From: CAYJDP01 sp964371025 | GTDB lineage: Bacteria; Bacillota_I; Bacilli_A; RF39; UBA660 | DNA length: 64,000 bases | Assembly: GCA_964371025.1 (NCBI GenBank) | Contig: CAYJKH010000001.1 | Location: 1-64,000 of the forward strand | Reading direction: 5' to 3' | Shown here: positions 55,905 to 64,000 of the stretch, piece after piece | How the letters are laid out: each line of letters starts with the position of its first letter | Position numbering within the stretch: position 1 is the stretch's first letter | Notes under the pieces: model-generated | Told to the model about the DNA's origin: nothing | The model's database searches: none | What the model saw: the letters and a program-made list of their open reading frames with translations, nothing else | Program-made: the position numbers and the translations under genes

Positions 55905-56603
55905 ATGAATGAAAAAATTAACGTAAAAGCAACTAAAGTAGGAACAAGAAAAAAAATTGTTAAAATTGTAAAGATAATATTATTAATAATAGTGTTTATA
56001 TTGTTAGTATTGTATTTGGTAATGGGAGTCATCTATAATAGTGGCAATTTCAGTATAACACTTGATAAGAACTTGTATTTTGATAAAGGAATAATCATTT
56101 ATGATGATCCTGATTACAAAGTATATCGTTCTGAATTGTTTGCAGAAACTATTCCAACATTTGATAATATATCAGGTAAGTGGATTCCAGAAGATGTTTG
56201 GGCTGGTAATGGTTCGAATAACGGAAAGAATTATATGGCTTATTCATTTTATATGGAAAATGAAGGTAAAGATCCTGCGAATATTTGGGCGGAAGTAATT
56301 ATTGATGATGTTATAAAAAATCTAGATGAGGCAGTTAGAGTCCGTGTGTATAAGGATGGGGAGTACAATACTTATGCTAAATTGGGCGCTAATGGGGAAG
56401 CGGAACCTGAAACAGAATCTTTTTATAATGACAAGTATATTATGCTTGAAGAAGTAAAAGATTTTAAACCAGGAGATATAATCAAATATACGGTAGTTGT
56501 TTGGTTAGAAGGTGCTGACCCAGAATGTACTGATAACATTTTAGGTGGAGAGATTAAATTTCATATGAACTTTAACTCAGAATTTGTCGAAGAAGAAAAA
56601 TAA
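55905..56603 (+). CDS. Membrane-anchored TasA-like protein
   Basis: This 232-residue protein has a basic N-terminus, one membrane segment at about 22-46 and a beta-rich outer domain. Its end, IIKYTVVVWLEGADPECTDN then GEIKFHMNF, matches the C-terminal pattern of the next two genes (KVRVYxYLEGQD ... MNFGFTKE). It may be a membrane-proximal or minor subunit of the same fibre system. Its DNA is richer in GC and in codons such as GCG and CGT than its neighbours. The start is supported by AAAGGA. Confidence 0.72.
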   Translation: MNEKINVKATKVGTRKKIVKIVKIILLIIVFILLVLYLVMGVIYNSGNFSITLDKNLYFDKGIIIYDDPDYKVYRSELFAETIPTFDNISGKWIPEDVWAGNGSNNGKNYMAYSFYMENEGKDPANIWAEVIIDDVIKNLDEAVRVRVYKDGEYNTYAKLGANGEAEPETESFYNDKYIMLEEVKDFKPGDIIKYTVVVWLEGADPECTDNILGGEIKFHMNFNSEFVEEEK

Positions 56604-56617
56604 AAGGAGAGAGTGTT

Positions 56618-57865
56618 ATGAACAAACATAGTCAAAAACGTAGTCGTAAGATTAAAAAATTAGTTTTAGTTACTGTTTTATGTGCTGTTTTACTTGGTGT
56701 ATCTACATATGCATGGTTTATCGGTATGAAAAAAGTAAATGTTACTAGTTTTGATATCAAAATCGCTACAACTGAAAGCTTACAATTATCATTAAATGGT
56801 ACGGCTTTCGCGCAAGATATTGCAATATCTGAAACAACTTACAATGTTGAAACAGATACTACAAATCCACAAAATGCTGTTTATGCAGGGCATACAAACA
56901 GTTGGGGAGATTTAGTACCTGTATCTACTGTTGGAGTTATTGATACAACAGCATCAAGACTTACAATGTATGAAAAAGGAAGTTTAACAACTTCACCAGG
57001 TGGTTATAGAATTATGGCCAGTGAAGTAACAAATAAGGGAGCAGCTGAAGCTAAAGGTTATGTTGCATTTGATTTATTTGTTAAAAACTTGTCTGGAGAA
57101 GAATATTATGTTGAAAACAATCAACTTAATGAAGAAGCAATTTATTTAAATATTGATTCTAAAGTTGAAGGAAGTGGAACTACAACAGGAGCTGAAAACA
57201 GTGGGATTGAAAACTCAATTAGAGTTGCATTTGCACAAATTGGTCGTGTAGAAGCTACTACAACTACAGCATCAACTATTACAGGAATTAGCTGTTCTAC
57301 AGCTGGAGAAGTTACTGGAATTTGTAGAAATGCTACAATCTGGGAACCAAATGATACTAAACATGTACAAAATGCTATTAACTGGTATGATACTTCATGT
57401 GCATCAAGAACAGGAGCAGATATTACTGCGGCAGCTTCATACGGAGCATTCGGATCTTGTGCAGAGGTTACTACAACAGGAGCAGTGCCAACTTATGCAG
57501 TAGCTCAAGAAATTGATTATACTGATCAAGTTGATGCTTATGATGGAGCAGCATTAAATGGATATACTGGAAGTACTACTTCTGGACATTTACAAGCTAT
57601 GGATTACTTTACTGATACTGAAAGAGATTTATCAGGAACTGCACGTCCAACATTCATGACGTTAGCGCCAAATAGTATTACTAAAGTAAGAGTTTATATT
57701 TACTTAGAAGGTCAAGATATTGATAATTATGATTTTGCTTCATTAGGAGAAAAAATCACTATGAACTTCGGATTTACTAAAGAAAGATTCTTCGGTGAAG
57801 ATATTGGATATACAGGAACACCTACATTACCAGATGATGTAGTAGAAGCTGAACAAAATCCATAA
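56618..57865 (+). CDS. Secreted TasA-like major protein, copy 1
   Basis: This 415-residue protein has a Lys/Arg-rich N-terminus, a hydrophobic signal at about 15-33 ending STYAWF, and a large beta-rich outer domain. It is a close paralogue of the next gene: shared blocks include FIGMKKVNV, YEKGSLT, FAQIGRVEATTT, IWEPNDT and TARPTFMTLAPNSITKVRVY. Four cysteines of the mature part are in the same order in both (GISC, GIC, TSC, GSC), so two disulfides are likely. Cleavage by the SipW-type peptidase at 6251 and assembly into fibres are inferred. A strong AAGGAGAG precedes the ATG. Confidence 0.78.
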   Translation: MNKHSQKRSRKIKKLVLVTVLCAVLLGVSTYAWFIGMKKVNVTSFDIKIATTESLQLSLNGTAFAQDIAISETTYNVETDTTNPQNAVYAGHTNSWGDLVPVSTVGVIDTTASRLTMYEKGSLTTSPGGYRIMASEVTNKGAAEAKGYVAFDLFVKNLSGEEYYVENNQLNEEAIYLNIDSKVEGSGTTTGAENSGIENSIRVAFAQIGRVEATTTTASTITGISCSTAGEVTGICRNATIWEPNDTKHVQNAINWYDTSCASRTGADITAAASYGAFGSCAEVTTTGAVPTYAVAQEIDYTDQVDAYDGAALNGYTGSTTSGHLQAMDYFTDTERDLSGTARPTFMTLAPNSITKVRVYIYLEGQDIDNYDFASLGEKITMNFGFTKERFFGEDIGYTGTPTLPDDVVEAEQNP

Positions 57866-57905
57866 TATAAATTATAGATTAAAGTTAATATTATATATAA
57901 ATATA

Positions 57906-57936
57906 CTATAAGTTACTTATTATAAGTAGCTTATAG
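57906..57936 (+). repeat. Hairpin between the two TasA-like paralogues
   Basis: CTATAAGTTACTTA and TAAGTAGCTTATAG form a 14-bp stem (one G-U) with loop TTA. No T run follows, so it is more likely an mRNA stabiliser or processing site than a terminator. Confidence 0.55.
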
Positions 57937-57959
57937 ATATAAATTTGAAAGGGAATAAT

Positions 57960-59246
57960 ATGAAAAAAAGAACAAACACTAAAAAATTAAGAAGAACTAT
58001 TATGGTATTCTTATTATGTGCTGTTGTATTAGGTGTATCTACGTATGCATGGTTCATCGGTATGAAAAAAGTAAATGTTAGTAGTTTCGATATTAATATT
58101 GCTACTACTGAAGGTTTATTCTTATCAATGACTGGTGAAGAAGATTCATGGAAATATACTTTAGATGCAGCGGGTGCTGATGTTACAGCTTACCCAAATA
58201 ATTCTAATACATGGGCAACAGATGGTTTAATTCCAATGTCATCAATTGGTGATATGGATTCTACATCTTCAACTATGATGATGTATGAAAAAGGAAGTTT
58301 AACAGCTTCACCTGGTGGGTACCGTTTACTTGCTAGTAGAGTAGAAAATTATGCAGCAACTGCAGATGGTTTTGAAGTAGGAAAAGGTTATGTAGCTTTT
58401 GACTTATTCATTAAAAACTTATCTGGAGAAGAATATTATACAGATAATGAGCCTCTAAATGAAGAAGCAATTTACTTAAATACTAACTCATCTGTAGGAG
58501 TAGCTACAACTGGTGGAGTTGCTAATACAGGAATTGAAAATTCAGTTAGAGTTGCATTTGCACAAATTGGTCGTGTTGAAGCTACAACTACAAATGAAAC
58601 AAATATTCAAGATATTGAATGTTCTGATGTGGCAGCTGATACTGATCAAGCTCAAGTAACTGGTATTTGTAGAAATGCAGCAATTTGGGAGCCAAATGAT
58701 ACTGCACATAATGCAAATGCAATTGGTTGGTACAACACTGCGTGTGATCCAAGAAATACTGATGGAACAGATGTAACTGATCCTTCATCATTTGATGAAT
58801 CTGGAACTTGTGGAACTGTAGCAAATGGAACAGCTAATAAAACTTATGCAATTAGTAGAGAAATCAATATTGCTGATAATGTAGATGTATATGATGGATT
58901 AGAATATAATACATATGAAGCTAATACTAATACATATGATGAATATCTTGCAGCTGATGCAGCAGCAAAAGCTGATATGAAATTAGTAGATTTCGATGCA
59001 TTTACTGATACAGAAAAAAATCTTACAGGAACTGCACGTCCAACATTTATGACGTTAGCTCCAAACAGTATTACTAAAGTAAGAGTATATGTATACTTAG
59101 AAGGACAAGATGTTGATAACTATGATTTTGCATCATTAGGAGCAGCAATCTCTGTTAACTTTGGATTTACTAAAGAAAGATTTGAAACAAGTGATATTAC
59201 TGATTACGATGGACCAGCTCCAGTTGTGGGTACTGACACTCCTTAA
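57960..59246 (+). CDS. Secreted TasA-like major protein, copy 2
   Basis: This 428-residue paralogue of the preceding gene has an identical STYAWFIGMKKVNV junction after the signal, the same four mature cysteines (IEC, GIC, TAC, GTC) and the same C-terminal half. The most variable part lies between the last Cys pair and TARPTFMT, where copy 2 has an extra segment rich in Tyr, Thr and Ala. ATG 57960 is taken because GAAAGGG lies 6 nt before it; TTG 57945 is the alternative. A terminator-like hairpin follows. Confidence 0.78.
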   Translation: MKKRTNTKKLRRTIMVFLLCAVVLGVSTYAWFIGMKKVNVSSFDINIATTEGLFLSMTGEEDSWKYTLDAAGADVTAYPNNSNTWATDGLIPMSSIGDMDSTSSTMMMYEKGSLTASPGGYRLLASRVENYAATADGFEVGKGYVAFDLFIKNLSGEEYYTDNEPLNEEAIYLNTNSSVGVATTGGVANTGIENSVRVAFAQIGRVEATTTNETNIQDIECSDVAADTDQAQVTGICRNAAIWEPNDTAHNANAIGWYNTACDPRNTDGTDVTDPSSFDESGTCGTVANGTANKTYAISREINIADNVDVYDGLEYNTYEANTNTYDEYLAADAAAKADMKLVDFDAFTDTEKNLTGTARPTFMTLAPNSITKVRVYVYLEGQDVDNYDFASLGAAISVNFGFTKERFETSDITDYDGPAPVVGTDTP

Positions 59247-59272
59247 TCAATAATAAAGAAAACTATATATTG

Positions 59273-59302
59273 GATAAAGAGTAATCAAATTACTCTTTAT
59301 TT
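59273..59302 (+). terminator. Hairpin, possible leaky terminator
   Basis: ATAAAGAGTAAT-caa-ATTACTCTTTAT is a perfect 12-bp stem. The tail TTATATATAT is poor in T, so termination may be partial. Confidence 0.6.
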
Positions 59303-59325
59303 ATATATATATAATAGGTGGTATT

Positions 59326-60405
59326 ATGGAAGAAAATAAAAATGAAGAGCAAGTAATTGTTATTAAGAAAATAAGGAAAAGAATGTCAAAGAAAAAGAAA
59401 TATTTAACAATATTTTATATCTTTTTGCTTACTGTTTTACTAATTGTTACTACTTATGCATGGTTTTCTACAGCATTAAATGTTCAAATTAGGGATTTTA
59501 ATGTAGTAGCAGCCAAAAATAGTGGACTTTCGATATCGTTTGATGCTATTAATTATGATACTTTCCTAGAAATATCTCGAGAAAATATAATTGAAGATTT
59601 AGGAGCTAGATACCCAACTCATACTAATCATTGGTCTGATAATGGACTTGTACCAGTATCTACAAACGGAATAGGATCTATTCCAGATAAATTTGATTTT
59701 TATTTTACAGATGGAATATATTATTTAAATAATGATAAAGAACAACCATTCTTAAGAACTTTAAAATCAAAAGAAGATGATCCTAATCCATATTCATACT
59801 TCACGTCATTTGATATATTTTTGAAAAATGAAACAGGTTCTCCTGTACCAGATAATTTATATTTAACAAATGAAACAAAAGCTATTTTTAATGGTGAATA
59901 TTCAGAAGAAATGGATAGTTTATTAAATACTATGCGATTTGGTTTTGTTAAAATAGGATCAGTAGACCATGATACTCCAGCTACAACAGTTCAAAATATG
60001 ACATGTATTGGAACTTGTGAGGATGTTATTTATGAACCATATCATACGACACATACTGATTTATCAATTGAAAGAGCTAAAAAATATGGAATTAATTTAA
60101 GAGATGGTTCGGCATTTCCAACATTTGGAATGATTAAAGCAGGTGGTCCAATTATGATGAAAAATGCAGTAAGTGGTTCCACTAGTTTAGAACCAGAGTA
60201 TTTTAGATTACAAGAAACATTTAATTCACAAGAATTAAGTCAATCTTTATTTGAAGTGCCAGATGGTGTTACTAAGGTGAGAGTTTATGCTTGGTTAGAA
60301 GCACAAGATATTGACAGTTTAGAGACTAACTCAACAGGGGCAGAGTTGACATTATCAATTGATTTTGAGAAAGATACTGCTGGTTGGGAAGCATTTAATT
60401 ATTAA
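59326..60405 (+). CDS. Secreted TasA-like protein, minor paralogue
   Basis: This 359-residue protein has a charged N-terminus (about 26 residues), a hydrophobic signal at about 27-46 ending TTYAWFS and a beta-rich domain. It is more distant from the two genes upstream but keeps WSDNGLVPVS, YFTSFDIFLKNETG, RFGFVKIGSV, VIYEPYHTTH and VTKVRVYAWLEAQDIDS. Only two mature cysteines (MTCIGTC) remain of the four. It lies after a possibly leaky terminator, which would give fewer copies, as expected for a minor subunit. Confidence 0.75.
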   Translation: MEENKNEEQVIVIKKIRKRMSKKKKYLTIFYIFLLTVLLIVTTYAWFSTALNVQIRDFNVVAAKNSGLSISFDAINYDTFLEISRENIIEDLGARYPTHTNHWSDNGLVPVSTNGIGSIPDKFDFYFTDGIYYLNNDKEQPFLRTLKSKEDDPNPYSYFTSFDIFLKNETGSPVPDNLYLTNETKAIFNGEYSEEMDSLLNTMRFGFVKIGSVDHDTPATTVQNMTCIGTCEDVIYEPYHTTHTDLSIERAKKYGINLRDGSAFPTFGMIKAGGPIMMKNAVSGSTSLEPEYFRLQETFNSQELSQSLFEVPDGVTKVRVYAWLEAQDIDSLETNSTGAELTLSIDFEKDTAGWEAFNY

Positions 60406-60440
60406 AATAAAAGAATAAATAGAGTGAAAAGGTGGTTATT

Positions 60441-60587
60441 ATGGATAAAGATTCAAGACAAGTTGACTTTGATTTGTCATTACTAAAATTAGATGAATTA
60501 ATTAAGTTACATAATGAAATATCGCAGTTTAAGGTATTTCTTAGTGATAAATTAATAGAAGATAAGGAGAGTGATGATAATGAATAG
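60441..60587 (+). CDS. Small protein of 48 residues, unknown
   Basis: ATG 60441 follows AAAAGGTGG by 5 nt, a stronger site than many genes here. The product (MDKDSRQVDFDLSLLKLDEL to DKESDDNE) is acidic and predicted to form one amphipathic helix pair. It overlaps the start of the next gene by 8 nt, which suggests coupled translation. It matches no family I recognise. Confidence 0.6.
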   Translation: MDKDSRQVDFDLSLLKLDELIKLHNEISQFKVFLSDKLIEDKESDDNE

Positions 60588-62196
60588 TAATTTTTTAAAC
60601 TATATTTTAGATGATATAGATACAAAAAAGAAAACTCTAGCATCAATGCCTATTAAGACTAAAACAAATATAAAAAAATATAATGATTTAGTGGATAGTA
60701 TTTTAAAGTCATATGATGAATATGAAAATAATGTTACTAAATATATAACAGCAAAGAGTAATTCATTTCAAGTTCCAACAGTTGTTAAAAATAATGATAT
60801 AGATAATATTAATAACCAAATTAAAGAATTAGAAGAAGCAAAGTTTCTGATTAATCCTTTTAATACTTTTTACGAAAAGTTAAAATTTGATGAAATGTTA
60901 TATGAATTAGATTTTTATGGTGATTATGATTTTAGTAATATATATGTTGTATTAGATAAGTTGTTAGATAAATTTGAAGCTATTGGAGTAAGACTTACTT
61001 CAACAGAATTTAATTATACACCATATGTTTATGATTTTATGAGAGCTTTTTTAGAAGTAAGAATAAGCAATAGTTCGAATTTTGAAAGAGTTACTAAAAT
61101 ATTTGAAGAAATATACTGGACAAACCCTGATTTAGTAAGGCATATCGTATTTAACTTTAAAAAGCTAATTAGAAAACATGCTAAAAAATTTGATGCGTAT
61201 TTAACTGTGTTACAAAAAAAAGTAATTGCTTCTAATAGACTGTCAAGTTATGGTGATTGTATTAGTCGATTAGAGGATTTATATATAAGTAAAAATAATA
61301 TAGATAAAGAAACAATTGAAGATATAGTTAATAAATCATTAAATGGAGAAATTAATATTGCTCTATATTTAGAAGGCTCTAAATACAGAGATAGTGTAGC
61401 AAAAGAATTTAAAGATGACTTAGATTTAAATAATTTAGAAGACTTTAAATTAGTTTGTGATAATTTAGAAAAACTTAAAATTAATATAGAAGAATTTGCT
61501 TATTATAAGAAATTATTACCATTAATTGATTATATTAAAGTTGAGTTTGACAAAACTAGTGAAAATATTACTAAGTTTGATTCTAAAAGAGTTAAACAAA
61601 TTGAAAACTTAATTATAGAAAAAGAAAATAAAATGGATAAACTTAATAAAAAAGTTGTTAATCCATCTCGTTTATTTGGAAAACCAAATGAACTTGAAGT
61701 TTCTAAAATTAAAGCAGAATCTTTAAATGTTGCTAAAGAGTTAACTAAAATGTATGAAAAATATGATGAAACATATTTTATTGATAAGTTAATAAGAGTT
61801 TATTCTACATCAATGACAGTTTCTGACTTTTTGACAGTTTTAAATAGTTTTGAAGCCTTTAAAAGAATTTTACTGAAAAAAGTATTTAATTTAAAATCAA
61901 AAGCAGAGGTAGAAGAGTATGTAGATTGTTTTAATTATTATGTAGGTAATCCTCTTAATATTATTTCAAAAGGGATTTTAATATTTGATACTAATGATAT
62001 TGCTAGAATTATTATTAATAAGTATAGATTAAATAATATTAATATTAATGAAGCAAGTTTAATTAATAGTGATTTGGAAGACTTTCTAGGAAAAATAAAC
62101 TTAATGTTAAGAGTATTTATTATTAAAAATAGTGAAATTACAGAAGAGCAAATTTGGTTTAAATCAGAAGTTAAAAATAAAATAAAGGGAAATTAA
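60580..62196 (+). CDS. Large helical cytoplasmic protein, unknown
   Basis: This 538-residue protein has no signal peptide or membrane segment. It is Lys/Glu/Asn/Leu-rich and mostly helical, with a coiled-coil-like stretch at about 335-360 (RVKQIENLIIEKENKMDKLN). It is not assigned to a family. Start choice is uncertain: ATG 60580 is 10 nt and ATG 60574 is 4 nt after AAGGAG. With the 48-residue gene it lies between two secreted-protein genes, which may hint at a link to surface assembly. Confidence 0.72.
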   Translation: MNSNFLNYILDDIDTKKKTLASMPIKTKTNIKKYNDLVDSILKSYDEYENNVTKYITAKSNSFQVPTVVKNNDIDNINNQIKELEEAKFLINPFNTFYEKLKFDEMLYELDFYGDYDFSNIYVVLDKLLDKFEAIGVRLTSTEFNYTPYVYDFMRAFLEVRISNSSNFERVTKIFEEIYWTNPDLVRHIVFNFKKLIRKHAKKFDAYLTVLQKKVIASNRLSSYGDCISRLEDLYISKNNIDKETIEDIVNKSLNGEINIALYLEGSKYRDSVAKEFKDDLDLNNLEDFKLVCDNLEKLKINIEEFAYYKKLLPLIDYIKVEFDKTSENITKFDSKRVKQIENLIIEKENKMDKLNKKVVNPSRLFGKPNELEVSKIKAESLNVAKELTKMYEKYDETYFIDKLIRVYSTSMTVSDFLTVLNSFEAFKRILLKKVFNLKSKAEVEEYVDCFNYYVGNPLNIISKGILIFDTNDIARIIINKYRLNNININEASLINSDLEDFLGKINLMLRVFIIKNSEITEEQIWFKSEVKNKIKGN

Positions 62197-62208
62197 TTCC
62201 CTTTTTTT
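62184..62208 (+). terminator. Terminator after the 60580 gene
   Basis: AAAGGGAA pairs with TTCCCTTT around a short loop, followed by T. The stop codon is in the loop. Confidence 0.85.
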
Positions 62209-62264
62209 AGTGTGTAAAATATATTCTAATTTTAATAATATATATGTTATTTTTATTTTGAATA

Positions 62265-62273
62265 TGTTATAAT
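62265..62273 (+). promoter_or_regulatory. Extended -10 promoter of the final gene
   Basis: TGTTATAAT lies 40 nt before ATG 62314. A second TATAAT occurs at about 62281, closer to the gene. Confidence 0.5.
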
Positions 62274-62313
62274 TACTATTGTATAATAAAGTGAATAATA
62301 AGAGGATATAAAT

Positions 62314-64000
62314 ATGATGAAAATTGTTAAAACTTATAAAAACTTACCAATAAATAAAAAAATGATTTTAATCGGATCATTTATAATTATATGTACATTA
62401 TTAGTAGTAGCTATTCCCTCGCTTGCTCGCTTTGATAATAGAAATACTTTGTATTCATCATCAGTGTGGGATGGGACAACAGCTTCTAAATATAGAAGTG
62501 GAACTGGTACCATTAGTGATCCTTATGTTATAGCTAACGGATCGGAGCTTGCTTTCTTTGGGGAAGAGTTGAAAACAAAAACTTATCAAGATACATATTT
62601 TGTTTTAAATAATGATATAGTTTTAAATGATGGTTTATTTAATTATTCCAAGGAAGAAGGAATTACTTATACATATGAAGGAAAAAAATATTTTGTTGAT
62701 GATAAAACGGGAAAATACTACACTAGTATAAATAAGAGTGGAAGTTATAGTGGTATAGTTAATTTATTTAGTTCTCTTGACAATTTTAAAGGACACTTAG
62801 ATGGTAAACATCATAGAATATATGGAACAATGATTAGTAATTTAAAATCTCAAAAAGTAGGATTATTTACTAATTTAAATGCTGATATAAATGATTTATA
62901 TGTAGAAAATTCAATAATTAATGGGGGTATTGTTACTGGGGGTATTGCTAGTAATATGAATAATACCAATATTGATAATGTTATGTTTGAAGGTAATGTT
63001 ATTAACAATCAAACTCTTGCTAGTAAAGAAGTAACTACAACGGTAGCTGATAAAGCAATTGAAATTAATGATTATAATGTAATAGATACAACAACTTTAA
63101 CACCTCCTGAAATACCAGAAAATGCTACTTTAGTTAGTGCTAAATTAACAGGTAAATATAAAGTTATTGATAATGATGCAGTATTTGTATCATCAGATAC
63201 TGGAATATTAGAAAACGGAGAATTCACTTTTGATTTGACAAATGATGATTTGTACTCTTTAAACTTAACAATAAGTTCCCTAGAAACTATAGGAACTGTT
63301 GAGTTAACAGATGTTGTTTATACAAAAGTGTATGATGAGAGTGTAGTAGGTGGAATTAGTGGTACTGCTAGTAATACTAATTTATTGAATACAATTGTAA
63401 AAGGTGGTATATATTCTTCGAATATAGCAGGAGGAATGTTTGGTAACTTTGAAAATCTAATTAATATTGATAGTTCTTATAATAATGCTTATGTAAGCAC
63501 TGTTATTGGAGGGGGAATAGTAGGGCTTAATATAAATGATACTTATACCATTGATGTAGTGGATAGTTATAATACTGGATTAATTAATGGAGGTAAAACT
63601 GGAGGAATAGCTGCTAGTTTAACTGGAGTTAATAGTACTGCTAGTTTTGAAAAAGTATTTGATACAAGTGATACTAACTTTGCTTTTAATACTGTAGAAT
63701 TAGAAAATTCATCATTTATAAATGTATTTTATACATCAGGAAGAGCACATGATACATCAGTTGCAACAACAACACCTGTATTAATTAGCAAAAGTAATTT
63801 GATTGATAAAGATTATATGACTACAACATTATTATTTAATGAATTCATATCGTATGATGATGTTAATAATGATGCTAAAAATAAATGGATATTTGATGGA
63901 GAAAATTTACCAGTAATATATATTGATGATGTAATATCTCCAATTGCTTCTATCCATGCAGGATATTATAAATGGAATAACTTTGCAAAAAATTTAGACA
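62314..64000 (+). CDS. Secreted beta-helix-like (GLUG-type) protein, partial
   Basis: The frame is open from ATG 62314 (or 62317) to the window end, over 562 residues with no stop. A basic N-terminus and hydrophobic segment at about 18-37 (VVAIPSLARF) form a signal peptide. Short repeats with Gly-Gly-Ile turns (INGGIVTGGIASN, VVGGISGTASN, IGGGIVGLN, KTGGIAASLTG) resemble the GLUG-type beta-helix units of large bacterial surface proteins. FKGHLDGKHHRIYG is the usual entry motif of such domains. The anchor must lie beyond the window. AAGAGG precedes the start. Confidence 0.8.
   Translation, partial: MMKIVKTYKNLPINKKMILIGSFIIICTLLVVAIPSLARFDNRNTLYSSSVWDGTTASKYRSGTGTISDPYVIANGSELAFFGEELKTKTYQDTYFVLNNDIVLNDGLFNYSKEEGITYTYEGKKYFVDDKTGKYYTSINKSGSYSGIVNLFSSLDNFKGHLDGKHHRIYGTMISNLKSQKVGLFTNLNADINDLYVENSIINGGIVTGGIASNMNNTNIDNVMFEGNVINNQTLASKEVTTTVADKAIEINDYNVIDTTTLTPPEIPENATLVSAKLTGKYKVIDNDAVFVSSDTGILENGEFTFDLTNDDLYSLNLTISSLETIGTVELTDVVYTKVYDESVVGGISGTASNTNLLNTIVKGGIYSSNIAGGMFGNFENLINIDSSYNNAYVSTVIGGGIVGLNINDTYTIDVVDSYNTGLINGGKTGGIAASLTGVNSTASFEKVFDTSDTNFAFNTVELENSSFINVFYTSGRAHDTSVATTTPVLISKSNLIDKDYMTTTLLFNEFISYDDVNNDAKNKWIFDGENLPVIYIDDVISPIASIHAGYYKWNNFAKNLD

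Noticed and set aside
56101..56298. Frame within the first gene of TasA-like cluster 2
   Set aside because: It overlaps the real gene in another frame and has no ribosome binding site.

Overview
The window is a very AT-rich bacterial chromosome segment. UGA is an ordinary stop codon (tsaE, sufS and gatB end in TGA), so this is not a code-4 mycoplasma. Genes have strong AGGAGG-type ribosome binding sites, extended -10 promoters of the form TGnTATAAT and tight simple terminators. The gene set includes a t6A operon, gatCAB, scpAB-ffh, rpoZ, an LtaS-like enzyme, sortases, PrsA, and PASTA and LCP proteins. This points to a Gram-positive low-GC Bacillota, most likely a small-genome, Tenericutes-like gut member of the Bacilli (RF39 or Erysipelotrichia relatives). 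That placement is inference from gene content and composition. No phage, IS element, CRISPR array or tRNA gene was seen.

Layout: 1-1990 holds the 3' part of 23S rRNA and 5S rRNA. 2089-4905 is the tRNA-t6A operon (tsaE, tsaB, rimI, tsaD, plus a small unknown gene). 5017-8520 has two TasA/camelysin-like secreted proteins, a SipW-type signal peptidase with a large extra membrane domain, and a DUF5305-like membrane protein. 8577-10228 is sufS-sufU. 10303-13150 is surface cassette 1 (thioester-domain protein, sortase, polytopic membrane protein). 13259-18133 encodes a phosphodiester glycosidase, PcrA, a sugar nucleotidyltransferase and a BI-1 protein; ligA follows. 21054-23105 is a DUF285/BspA-type repeat protein with a TasA-like head. 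gatCAB, a GGDEF-like sensor, a YihY protein and an LtaS-like enzyme follow. 32510-40103 is a cell-wall block (LCP-PASTA protein, glucosaminidase, kinase-less PASTA protein). 40243-50272 is mostly housekeeping (diacylglycerol kinase, scpA, scpB, ffh, rpoZ, recX, prsA, hit, ssb, pyrimidine-nucleoside phosphorylase). 50327-55118 is surface cassette 2 (three thioester-domain paralogues, sortase, membrane protein). 55905-60405 is a second TasA-like cluster behind the best consensus promoter in the window. The window ends inside a large secreted beta-helix-like protein.

How the genes may work together: the most distinctive content is a two-part surface-display programme. One part is a single SipW-type peptidase (6251-7381) with at least five dispersed proteins that look like its substrates. 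The other is a duplicated thioester-adhesin/sortase/membrane-protein cassette. In it the sorting signals read [AV]P[DN]T without the usual Gly, both sortases carry Gln where the catalytic Arg is expected, and one adhesin paralogue has lost all cysteines, including the thioester Cys. These features vary together, which suggests a divergent sortase-substrate system. PrsA, the LtaS-like enzyme, the LCP protein and the glucosaminidase supply the envelope functions such a system needs.
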